The notes under the pieces are model-generated. The model was not told the DNA's origin. It ran no database searches and worked only from the letters and a program-made list of their open reading frames with translations. A stretch of 64,000 nt of DNA from CAUUJV01 sp963545565. Its GTDB lineage: Bacteria; Actinomycetota; Actinomycetes; Actinomycetales; Bifidobacteriaceae. The stretch is from contig CAUUJV010000006.1 of assembly GCA_963545565.1 (NCBI GenBank), positions 1 through 64,000 on the forward strand, given 5' to 3'. A program made the position numbers and the translations under genes. This document shows, piece by piece, positions 15,615 through 23,097 of this stretch (within the stretch, counting starts at the first letter, position 1; every line of letters starts with the position of its first letter).

Positions 15615-17639
15615 ATGAATGCTTATTTGAAAAACAATACAAAGGTTTTCAGTCGCATACTAGAGATTATTAAAGCGTATCCGGACATGATTGCCATGAT
15701 TATTTCTGGCATTGTGGCTGGTATTTTGTGGTTCGCGCCGAGTTACGGCCATAACATTTCTCTTGGAATTATTGTTCTTGTGGCTGTCTGGACAGATGTC
15801 GACGTAGCACGAGACGTTATTGACTCTGTGCGAAAGGGCAATTGGGGGAGCGACTTACTCGCGTTCATCTCCATAGCAACGACTGCCCTTGTTCATGAAT
15901 TTTGGGCAGCATGGGTTGTGTGCTTAATGGTTCGTTCTGGTGAAGTTATTGAGACGTTTGCTCAACGCCAGGCACAAAATGGCTTGTCTGTGCTAGTTGC
16001 TGCTGCTCCTGCTACAGCGAATGTAGCAGTGGAAGATTCTGCAGCCTTGCAAGCTACTGCTTCTATTGATTTTGATGCGATTAAGTGGGAAACAGTTACT
16101 GTTGATTCGGTGCCGATTGGGCGCACGGTGATGGTGCGTCCCGGAGAAACTGTGCCGCTTGATGGCGTCGTGCTGAGTCGCTATGCAACTGTGGATCTGT
16201 CGATGATTAATGGAGAGCCTATTCTTCAGAAATTGCAGCGTGGTGAACAAGTGCTCTCAGGATCAATCAACACTTCTCATGCACTTGTTATGCGCGTTCT
16301 GCATGTGTCTGGTGACTCTCAATACCAACGCATTGTTGATTTAGTACAGTCTGCTCGGGAATCTAAGTCTGCGAGCGTTCGCATAGCAGATCGCTTGGCA
16401 GTGCCATTCACTGTGTTATCCCTTGTTATCGGATTTATTGCTTGGGCAGCGAGTGGGGATTCACTTCGATTTGCGCAAGTGCTTGTACTGGCAACTCCGT
16501 GCCCGCTATTAATTTCAGCACCTGTGGCATTTATGGGTGGTACAAATGTTTTGGCACGAGCTGGCATTGTAGTAAAAAGCCAAGAAACTGTTGAGCAGCT
16601 TTCATGTATCACTGATGCTTTCTTTGACAAAACTGGCACTTTGACTGTGAAAAAGCCACAAGTTTCCCGCCTTGAGCTTGTTCCTGATTGGGATTGGAGT
16701 GGAGTGCAGAATCTGCTTCATACGGGACACATTGGTGATGAATCTGATTGGCTGCTTCAGGCAGCAGGTGCTGTAGAGGCGTATTCTGTGCATATTTTGG
16801 CACAGGGGATTAGCTCTGCTGCGGCAGCTCACAGCCCCGACGCTCGCCCTATTTTAACTGCGTCAGACGTGCACGAAGCATCAGGAAGGGGAATGGAAGG
16901 CTGTGTGCAAGGGCATATCATCAAAATCGGTCGAATTGGCTATATTTTGGACGATTTGACCGCTCAAAATATAGATATTGCTGCTATTTTTCCTGCTGCG
17001 GCACGTGATGAAATGGTCTCTTATGTGAGTGTGGATGGTCGTCTTGCGGCACGACTTATTTTACGTGATATTGCTCGCGACAATGCAGAGGAAACAATTG
17101 TGGCTCTTCGCCATGCTGGTGTGCAACGAATCAGCATGCTCACGGGTGATAGAAATGAAGCTGCTCAGCGTATTGCTCAGAGCGTTGGAATTACATCTGT
17201 TTATTCGCAGCTTCTTCCGCAAGATAAGTTTGATATTGTCTCCTCTGCAAAGCGAAATAATCCCAGGGCTACAACCATGATGATTGGCGATGGTGTCAAT
17301 GATGCACCTGTTTTGGCTGCTGCAGATGTGGGGGTTGCAATTACTGGTGGGTCATCAACTGCTGCATCTGAATCTGCTCAAGCTGTAGTGATGAACGATA
17401 ATATTTATGCTGTTGCTGAAGCAGTGCATATTGCTCAAAGAACAATTCGCATTATGCTACAGGCTGTTATTGGTGGTCTTGCTGTAGCTGTGATTTTGAT
17501 GTGCGTAGCAGCGAGTGGAATAATTCCGGCTGTTGTGGGTGCATTCTTACAAGAAGTAATTGATGTTGGCAGTATTCTGTGGGCATTACGGGCTGCTTTT
17601 GGGGTATCTCATAAGAAACAACACGCCGAGTTGCAGTAA
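15615..17639 (+). CDS. Divergent heavy-metal-type P-type ATPase (CPL motif, NGE actuator)
   Basis: This 674-residue P-type ATPase has no N-terminal metal-binding domain. Phosphorylation motif DKTGT has its Asp at residue 338 and the hinge is GDGVNDAP (558–565). The membrane metal site reads CPL (296–298) instead of CPC. The actuator loop reads NGE (199–201) where nearly all P-type ATPases have TGE, though the catalytic Glu is kept. The nucleotide-domain His is in YSVHILA rather than the usual HP dipeptide. It has the helix layout of the P1B class and should move a transition-metal ion, but the altered motifs prevent naming the metal. No metal-responsive regulator is next to it. Confidence 0.85.
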   Translation: MNAYLKNNTKVFSRILEIIKAYPDMIAMIISGIVAGILWFAPSYGHNISLGIIVLVAVWTDVDVARDVIDSVRKGNWGSDLLAFISIATTALVHEFWAAWVVCLMVRSGEVIETFAQRQAQNGLSVLVAAAPATANVAVEDSAALQATASIDFDAIKWETVTVDSVPIGRTVMVRPGETVPLDGVVLSRYATVDLSMINGEPILQKLQRGEQVLSGSINTSHALVMRVLHVSGDSQYQRIVDLVQSARESKSASVRIADRLAVPFTVLSLVIGFIAWAASGDSLRFAQVLVLATPCPLLISAPVAFMGGTNVLARAGIVVKSQETVEQLSCITDAFFDKTGTLTVKKPQVSRLELVPDWDWSGVQNLLHTGHIGDESDWLLQAAGAVEAYSVHILAQGISSAAAAHSPDARPILTASDVHEASGRGMEGCVQGHIIKIGRIGYILDDLTAQNIDIAAIFPAAARDEMVSYVSVDGRLAARLILRDIARDNAEETIVALRHAGVQRISMLTGDRNEAAQRIAQSVGITSVYSQLLPQDKFDIVSSAKRNNPRATTMMIGDGVNDAPVLAAADVGVAITGGSSTAASESAQAVVMNDNIYAVAEAVHIAQRTIRIMLQAVIGGLAVAVILMCVAASGIIPAVVGAFLQEVIDVGSILWALRAAFGVSHKKQHAELQ

Positions 17640-17693
17640 TGAGCAAATAGCGGTTACTATATTCGAGTTGCCTGAACATATGAATCAGGTACT

Positions 17694-17767
17694 GCGCCAG
17701 TAGCCCAACGGATTAGAGCACTTGACTACGGATCAAGAGGTTGCAGGTTCGAATCCTGTCTGGCGCA
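17694..17767 (+). tRNA. tRNA-Arg (anticodon ACG)
   Basis: Acceptor GCGCCAG (17694–17700) pairs with CTGGCGC (17760–17766). The anticodon stem CTTGA/TCAAG encloses loop CTACGGA, giving ACG at 17728–17730, expected to be deaminated to ICG. The T arm has GGTTCGAAT. CCA is not encoded. Confidence 0.95.
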
Positions 17768-17770
17768 CGT

Positions 17771-17793
17771 AAGCTGGCTTAGTCCAGCTTTTT
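17771..17793 (+). terminator. Rho-independent terminator after tRNA-Arg
   Basis: AAGCTGG (17771–17777) pairs with CCAGCTT (17784–17790) and runs into a T-rich tail. Confidence 0.75.
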
Positions 17794-17864
17794 CTTTTTC
17801 TACTTTCTAAATCTTGAATGATATGACTGTTGACGATACCCTCGCATCGCGTGTTTTGGCATAG

Positions 17865-17894
17865 TTGCCGTATGGTCGTATCAATCTTTATGAT
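17865..17894 (+). promoter_or_regulatory. Putative malY promoter
   Basis: TTGCCG (17865–17870) and TATGAT (17889–17894) are spaced by 18 bases and lie about 38 bases before the ATG. Confidence 0.45.
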
Positions 17895-17931
17895 GTAGAA
17901 GATACCAATGTAGGGGGATAATGAGGGACTC

Positions 17932-19113
17932 ATGTACGATTTTACAACAATTATTGACCGCCATAACACTGGTTCTCACAAATGGGATGCTATTAAGCGC
18001 GATATGGGCGAAAAGGGAACTGATGATGTGATTGCGTTATCTATTGCAGACATGGACTTCGCTTTGGCACCGGAAATTCGTGAGGCACTTATTGAGAAAG
18101 CTCATATGCCACTTTACGGTTATGACGATGCCACCGATAGTTATTATCAGTCCATCATTGATTGGATGGAGAATCATTTTTCGTGGAAAATTGAGAAAGA
18201 CTGGATTCGCATTACTCCTGGGGTGATGAACGGGGTAGTGGCAGCTTTGAATGCTCTTACTAACGTTGGCGATGCTGTTATTATTCAGCGCCCTGTATAT
18301 TATCCATTCTCTAATACTGTGAGCAACATGGGGCGGCGAATTTCTAATAATCCTTTGAAACTCATCAATGGTCACTATGAGATTGATTTCGACGATTTAG
18401 AAGCTAAGGCAGCAGATCCTCAATGTACTGCAATGCTACTGTGCAACCCGCATAATCCAACAGGACGTGTGTGGAGTCAAGAAGAACTTCGTCATATCGG
18501 CGATATTTGCCGTGCGAATGGTGTGAGCGTTATTAGTGATGCAATTCATGCTGACTTTGTGCTTGATGGGCATAAACAGACGATGTTTGCTAATCTTGGC
18601 CCAGAATATGCGGCAATTGGTATTGATCTCACAGCTGCGTCTAAAACCTTTAATTTGGCAGGATTGTCATGTGCTAACGCGATTATTGCTGACCCACTTA
18701 TGCGGGCTGCTTTCGATCGTGGTGTACGCCAGATGAACGAGTTCCCAACAACGCCTTTCTCATGGGGAGCTACGGAAGCTGCCTACACTAAGGGTGAGCC
18801 GTGGTTGAATGAGCTGCGTGTTGTGCTAAATAGCAATCTCAGTATGCTACGTGACTATGTTTCTCAGTGGGATGGCGTAGAGCTTATTGAGCCTGAGGGA
18901 ACCTATTTGGCATGGGTTAATTTTCGTGCATTAGGCCTAACTGCCGGTGAGTTATGCGATTTTATGCGCAATAAGGCTCGTGTTTATTTAGACGAAGGGT
19001 CTATTTTTGGTGCCGAAGGTGAAGGATTTGAGCGCATTAATCTCGCATATCCGACCAAGCAATTACGCATGGCTTTCGAATCGATGAGCAAGGCTATTCA
19101 GACCCTACGATAG
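17932..19113 (+). CDS. malY: MalY/PatB-family PLP-dependent C-S lyase (cystathionine beta-lyase)
   Basis: This 393-residue fold-type I aminotransferase-like enzyme matches the MalY/PatB family, which cleaves cystathionine to homocysteine, pyruvate and ammonia. It opens FTTIIDRHNTGSHKWDAIKRD. It shows VIALSIADMDFALAPEIREAL, the ITPGVMNGVVAAL cofactor region and LLCNPHNPTGRVW. The PLP-binding lysine is K238 in TAASKTFNLAGL. The C-terminal RINLAYPTKQLRMAFESM carries the substrate-binding Arg. A free-standing promoter lies upstream. With metY at 30 kb it supports transsulfuration or methionine-related sulfur handling. Confidence 0.9.
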   Translation: MYDFTTIIDRHNTGSHKWDAIKRDMGEKGTDDVIALSIADMDFALAPEIREALIEKAHMPLYGYDDATDSYYQSIIDWMENHFSWKIEKDWIRITPGVMNGVVAALNALTNVGDAVIIQRPVYYPFSNTVSNMGRRISNNPLKLINGHYEIDFDDLEAKAADPQCTAMLLCNPHNPTGRVWSQEELRHIGDICRANGVSVISDAIHADFVLDGHKQTMFANLGPEYAAIGIDLTAASKTFNLAGLSCANAIIADPLMRAAFDRGVRQMNEFPTTPFSWGATEAAYTKGEPWLNELRVVLNSNLSMLRDYVSQWDGVELIEPEGTYLAWVNFRALGLTAGELCDFMRNKARVYLDEGSIFGAEGEGFERINLAYPTKQLRMAFESMSKAIQTLR

Positions 19114-19144
19114 GCTTGTATTTTCCCAGACAGAATTGAGTGAT

Positions 19145-20500
19145 ATGCCTGAGAGCCTTAAAAATACTGAAAGCTTTGAGAACGATAAGAACCTTAAGAA
19201 TACTGAGAATCGCAATAGTAGAAAGCTATCTGCTGCGCAACATCGTCCTCCCAGTGGCAAGAGTGGGGTGCGTGCTCAAGCTGCTCGTTGCTTTATACAT
19301 TGTTTGCGAGTGGTGAGACATGTTGCATCCTCAGATCGTATTTCTGGCTTGATTATGCTTGGATTTGCGCTCACAGGTTTACTCTTAGCTAATGTGCCGT
19401 TTACTGCACATGTATTTGAATTAATCTCTGAATTTGAAATTGGGATTCCCTACGCGCATATTGAATTGCCTATAAGTGAGTGGGCACAAGATGGCCTGCT
19501 CACTGTTTTCTTCCTTGTGGTTGGTCTTGACTTGAAACAGGAACTAACAACAGGCTCCTTGGCGAATCCTCGAACTGCAGCTGTTCCTATGATTTCTGCA
19601 GTCGGCGGGATGATAGCTCCTGTGCTGATTTATATCTCAGTTATTGCAGTTGTAGGAGCAGGCACAGGAACAAACTTTTCTGAGTTGTTGAGTGGATGGG
19701 CCATTCCAACGGCAACAGATATTGCCTTCTCTTTGGCTGTTCTTGCTCTTTTTGCTAGAAATCTTCCTGGCTCTATTCGTGCCTTTCTTATTGCTCTTGC
19801 TACAGTAGACGATTTGTTGGGAATTATCGTTATCGCTCTTTTCTTTTCTGACCTGAATGCTTGGTATTGGTTCTTGGGCGTGACACTATGCGCTGCAGTT
19901 TGGGCTTTCCTCGTACGTATGCGCAAAGTTCCGTGGCTGCTCGTTGGCATAATTGGCATTCTTACGTGGATTATGATGTTTAAGGCTGGAATTCACCCAA
20001 CGCTTGCCGGCGTATTAGTTGGTTTATTGACGCCTTCACTTCCGATTTTCGACGAAAAAACTTCGCGTGCTGAACGCTATGGAGAGAAGCTTAATCCCCT
20101 CTCAGCCATTATTGCATTACCAATCTTTGCTTTGTTCGCAACTGGAGTCCATTTCGAATCATTTGGAGTATCGCTGTTTACAGCTCCAGTGGTTATGGCC
20201 ATTATCTGTGCTCTCGTTATCGGCAAGCCTCTAGGAGTGATGGCTACTGCATGGGTATCCACCCGTATTTTGAAACTTAAATTGCCACAAGAGTTGATGC
20301 TCAAGGATTTAATCCCATTGGCTACAGCATGTGGTGTTGGTTTTACTGTGTCATTCCTCATGGCTTCACTGTCATTCTCGAATGAGCTGTATACTAACGA
20401 AGCTCGATTTGGTGTGCTTATTGGCTCGCTGATTTCTGCAGGAATTGCTGGAGCTCTTTTCCATCTTCAGAGTAAGAGTTTTGCTAAGAATAAATCATAG
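19145..20500 (+). CDS. nhaA: NhaA-family Na+/H+ antiporter
   Basis: This protein of about 451 residues matches NhaA, which exports Na+ in exchange for protons. Family features include AHVFELISEFEIGI, EWAQDGLLTVFFLVVGLDLKQELTTGSLANPRTAAVPMISAVGGM, the ion-site Asp pair region WAIPTATDIAFSLAVLALFARNLPGSIRAFLIALATVDDLLGIIVIALFF, and GIHPTLAGVLVGLLTP. A hydrophilic N-terminal extension of about 60 residues precedes the first helix, longer than in E. coli NhaA. The start is uncertain: TTG at 19136 is also in frame, and no ribosome site is clear. The next gene follows after 11 bases. Confidence 0.93.
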   Translation: MPESLKNTESFENDKNLKNTENRNSRKLSAAQHRPPSGKSGVRAQAARCFIHCLRVVRHVASSDRISGLIMLGFALTGLLLANVPFTAHVFELISEFEIGIPYAHIELPISEWAQDGLLTVFFLVVGLDLKQELTTGSLANPRTAAVPMISAVGGMIAPVLIYISVIAVVGAGTGTNFSELLSGWAIPTATDIAFSLAVLALFARNLPGSIRAFLIALATVDDLLGIIVIALFFSDLNAWYWFLGVTLCAAVWAFLVRMRKVPWLLVGIIGILTWIMMFKAGIHPTLAGVLVGLLTPSLPIFDEKTSRAERYGEKLNPLSAIIALPIFALFATGVHFESFGVSLFTAPVVMAIICALVIGKPLGVMATAWVSTRILKLKLPQELMLKDLIPLATACGVGFTVSFLMASLSFSNELYTNEARFGVLIGSLISAGIAGALFHLQSKSFAKNKS

Positions 20501-20511
20501 AATAAGGAATT

Positions 20512-21159
20512 ATGACAAGTATTGATACTCCAAAACCAAGATGGTCGAGTGATATTGCAGATGAGTTTACTGCCGGGATTCGTGCTGTGAATGGAGCTGG
20601 GCCAGCTATTACGGTGTATGGTTCTGCTCGTGTGCGTGAAGATCATCGTGATTACCAAACGGCTCGTAAAATTGGTTCTCTCATTGCTCAACATCACTAC
20701 GCTGTGGTAACAGGCGGTGGACCTGGAATTATGGAGGCAGCGAATAGGGGTGCATATGAAGCCGGCGGTCGCTCTGTGGGTATCGGCATCACGCTTCCTG
20801 ACGAGCAGGAGATGAACAAGTGGATCGACACTTCGATTCAGCTTGAACATTTCTTCGTACGTAAAACTCTGCTGACATGGCGATCAGAAGGTTTTATTGT
20901 ATGCCCAGGAGGAATGGGGACTCTCGATGAGTTTTCAGAAGTCTTAACTCTGCGCCAGACCGAGAAAATAGATAAAGATCCTATTGTCTTTGTCAATACT
21001 GAATACTGGCGAGGACTTTTTGACTGGTTGCGTTCGTCAGTAATGGCTCAAAAGTACATTGGTGAACAAGATTTGGATCATATACTTTTTGCAGATACAG
21101 CTGAAGATGCAGTTGATAAGCTTTTCAACGCATTAAAAGCGCGTCGCCCTCTTAACTAA
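20512..21159 (+). CDS. LOG-family protein (cytokinin riboside 5'-monophosphate phosphoribohydrolase-like)
   Basis: The 215-residue Rossmann-fold protein carries the LOG signature PGGMGTLDEFSEVLTLRQTEK and the earlier nucleotide-binding VTGGGPGIMEAANRGAYEAGG. Plant and some bacterial LOG enzymes cut N6-modified AMP to free base and ribose 5-phosphate; the role in this bacterium is unknown, and nucleotide salvage or detoxification is possible. A run-on from nhaA is likely because only 11 bases separate them. It converges with the methyltransferase gene 12 bases downstream. Confidence 0.85.
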   Translation: MTSIDTPKPRWSSDIADEFTAGIRAVNGAGPAITVYGSARVREDHRDYQTARKIGSLIAQHHYAVVTGGGPGIMEAANRGAYEAGGRSVGIGITLPDEQEMNKWIDTSIQLEHFFVRKTLLTWRSEGFIVCPGGMGTLDEFSEVLTLRQTEKIDKDPIVFVNTEYWRGLFDWLRSSVMAQKYIGEQDLDHILFADTAEDAVDKLFNALKARRPLN

Positions 21160-21171
21160 TTACTAATTACT

Positions 21172-21843
21172 CTAATTTTTGACGCTTAGGAACAATCCGG
21201 TTCCTACTGGCATGAGCGACGAGGTATAGCGTTCATCTTCCGGAATGGATGCGATAATTTCTCGCATAGCAACTGCTTTTGTGCTGCGGTCTGCGGGATT
21301 TGGAACGCCTCCGTTTGAATCATTATTCATGAGTGCGAGCACATCGGTGAGAATTAGTTCTCCACTTTTGTGAAGTAAACGAGTGGCTTCATTGATTGCA
21401 GGCTCATAGTTTTCAACATCTCCAGCAACAATGATGAGATCATAGTCGCCTGCGTTGAGTTTAGGAAGAAATGTTGCTGCGTTCGCGTTAACGTTACGCA
21501 ATTTCGCATGAGTTGAATCCTGCGGTTTAGTGACCAGCGAGCGAGTCAACTCAGATCCACGTGCTGAGGGATCAACTACGGTGAGTTGTGCGCCGTCACT
21601 CAAAGCATTCATAACGTGCAAGATTTCGATAATAGACTCAGTTCCGAGCAAAATAACAGACTGTGCATTCATGAGTCGTACTTGCTGAGCGATGAATGCG
21701 GCTTGTGCGGCAGAACCTGGTGTGTGCCCATTGGAACTCATGGTTAGCCGTACTTCGCGCATAAGAGGCGTTTCTGCATCTTGAGCATTTTGCTCGATGT
21801 ATTCCCAGACCTTTACCAAATTGTTATGCACGGTAGTATTCAT
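21172..21843 (-). CDS. O-methyltransferase-like protein (SAM-dependent, family 3 type)
   Basis: This 223-residue protein resembles small class I O-methyltransferases related to Rv0187/caffeoyl-CoA types. The N-terminal helices start VHNNLVKVWEYIEQNAQDAETPLMREVR. SAM-binding motif I appears in weakened form as SVILLGTESIIEILHVMNAL, with Thr-Glu where family members usually have Gly-x-Gly. This is followed by TVVDPSARGSEL, the DYDLIIVAGD strand and a GELILTDVLA strand. The altered motif I makes catalytic activity less certain. It lies 9 bases after frdB on the same strand and is probably co-transcribed with it. Confidence 0.72.
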   Translation of the reverse strand: MNTTVHNNLVKVWEYIEQNAQDAETPLMREVRLTMSSNGHTPGSAAQAAFIAQQVRLMNAQSVILLGTESIIEILHVMNALSDGAQLTVVDPSARGSELTRSLVTKPQDSTHAKLRNVNANAATFLPKLNAGDYDLIIVAGDVENYEPAINEATRLLHKSGELILTDVLALMNNDSNGGVPNPADRSTKAVAMREIIASIPEDERYTSSLMPVGTGLFLSVKN

Positions 21844-21852
21844 GATTTTATC

Positions 21853-22917
21853 CTATCGGTTTCGAGGCACAAGCTGAATTGCCTGCCAAATAACTTCGCC
21901 CACATCGATTCCTTGTGGACATTTTAGCCCGCATGCACGCACAGATTGGCATGCTGTGAGTCCATCGGAATCACTTAAATTTTCCAGTCTTGATTGATAA
22001 GCATTATCTCGAGAATCATTCATGAATCGGATTGAGCTGACGAGTGCAGCAGGGCCTACAAATGCTTCGCCGCCTGTAAATACAGGGCAAGCCCCTTCGC
22101 AAACGCCGCAAGCAATGCATGTTGTGAGTTTTTCATAAACAGCAAGCTGCTCAGGGGATTGTAAATACTCAAAAGCATCGATTTTACCTTCTTCGGTGGT
22201 TTTGAGCTCCCCAATGCGTTGAAGGAAAGGCTTTAAGCGGCGAATTTGATCCAGCATTGGCTCAATATCGCTTATAAGATCCTTAAGAACAGGAAAGCCT
22301 GGGAGCGGCGTAATAGAAAGGGTAATCGATTCTGGAAGTTCTACTGGATGATCTATTTCATCGTTTACCGTAGCTGTGCCATGTGTGTTGTTCACGGCTT
22401 GTACACTTGCACTCGTTTTACGGAATCCGTCTGCAGATAGAGAAGCGTGAGATGCAGTATTTTCGGAGATTACGGTGTGGTCCTCTACAAATTTACCAAT
22501 AGTTGTGGTGCACAGCAGCATGGGAGTGCCATTAATCGCAGCAGCGTCCGAACCGCACATTCCGTGCCCACATGAATAGCGGAATGCGAGTGTTGGGTCG
22601 ATATCTCGCTTAATCCGCAGTAAGCAATTCAAAATTGTGTCATGAGCAGAAGCTTCGATGGTATATTCCTGAACCCATTTTTTCCCGCGAGCTTGCTGGT
22701 GTCTTGGCGTAGCAGCCGTAGATGACGAAAATGGAGATGACGAAACTTTTTTCGCACCAAATGGAGATGATGATTCGCGTTTGGTACCAAAGGGTGATGA
22801 GCTACGGCGAGTATTTCCGAATGGAGAGGAGCTGCGACGTGCAGAAACCGTACCTTGAGGCATCGGCTTGAAGCGGGATACTCGGAATGTGACGGTAAGA
22901 GTGGTTCCTTGCGCCAT
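21853..22917 (-). CDS. frdB: Fumarate reductase/succinate dehydrogenase iron-sulfur subunit with decapeptide-repeat insert
   Basis: The 354-residue protein carries electrons between the flavoprotein and a partner through three iron-sulfur clusters. The [2Fe-2S] site is in YSCGHGMCGSDAAAINGTPMLLC. The other two are bound by CIACGVCEGACPV and CQSVRACGLKCPQGID. Residues 27–66 hold four tandem copies of a ten-residue unit centred on SSSPF(G) with basic ends. They sit between the first strand (TVTFRVSRF) and WVQEYTIEA, where ordinary subunits have a short turn. That insert explains the extra length over the typical 240–260. Its partner frdA lies upstream on the same strand; no membrane-anchor subunit is adjacent. 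Confidence 0.88.
   Translation of the reverse strand: MAQGTTLTVTFRVSRFKPMPQGTVSARRSSSPFGNTRRSSSPFGTKRESSSPFGAKKVSSSPFSSSTAATPRHQQARGKKWVQEYTIEASAHDTILNCLLRIKRDIDPTLAFRYSCGHGMCGSDAAAINGTPMLLCTTTIGKFVEDHTVISENTASHASLSADGFRKTSASVQAVNNTHGTATVNDEIDHPVELPESITLSITPLPGFPVLKDLISDIEPMLDQIRRLKPFLQRIGELKTTEEGKIDAFEYLQSPEQLAVYEKLTTCIACGVCEGACPVFTGGEAFVGPAALVSSIRFMNDSRDNAYQSRLENLSDSDGLTACQSVRACGLKCPQGIDVGEVIWQAIQLVPRNR
22720..22839 (-). repeat. Tandem 30-bp coding repeat (4 copies) inside frdB
   Basis: Four successive ten-residue units read RRSSSPFGNT, RRSSSPFGTK, RESSSPFGAK and KVSSSPFSSS. Serine codons differ between copies (AGC, TCC, TCT, TCA, TCG), so the DNA copies have diverged while the peptide pattern is kept. 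Confidence 0.9.
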
Positions 22918-23087
22918 TATGACTCCTGTATTCTCCAGATGTTATGAAGCCTTTCTAGCTTTTTATGGCTTCAGCTTCGTATTGTAGCGGTGGCGGTGTG
23001 TGATTTTACGACTCGTGTCACAATGCGTTTCACCCTGTAGCACCCCTAGCACAGCACCTGAATCACTATCTATTTTAGTAAGAGATT
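22918..23087 (-). other. frdA–frdB intergenic spacer with hairpin
   Basis: This 170-base gap is long for a two-subunit operon. It holds GAAGCC/GGCTTC inverted repeats near the frdB start (about 22946–22972) and no open frame that looks coding. No anchor-subunit gene is hidden here. The frdA-proximal end contains a 13-base tandem duplication. Confidence 0.5.
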
Positions 23088-23097
23088 TTAGTAAGAG
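23072..23097. repeat. Perfect 13-bp tandem duplication across the frdA stop codon
   Basis: ATTTTAGTAAGAG occurs twice back to back (23072–23084 and 23085–23097). On the minus strand the frdA stop TAA falls in the second-listed copy. Confidence 0.9.
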
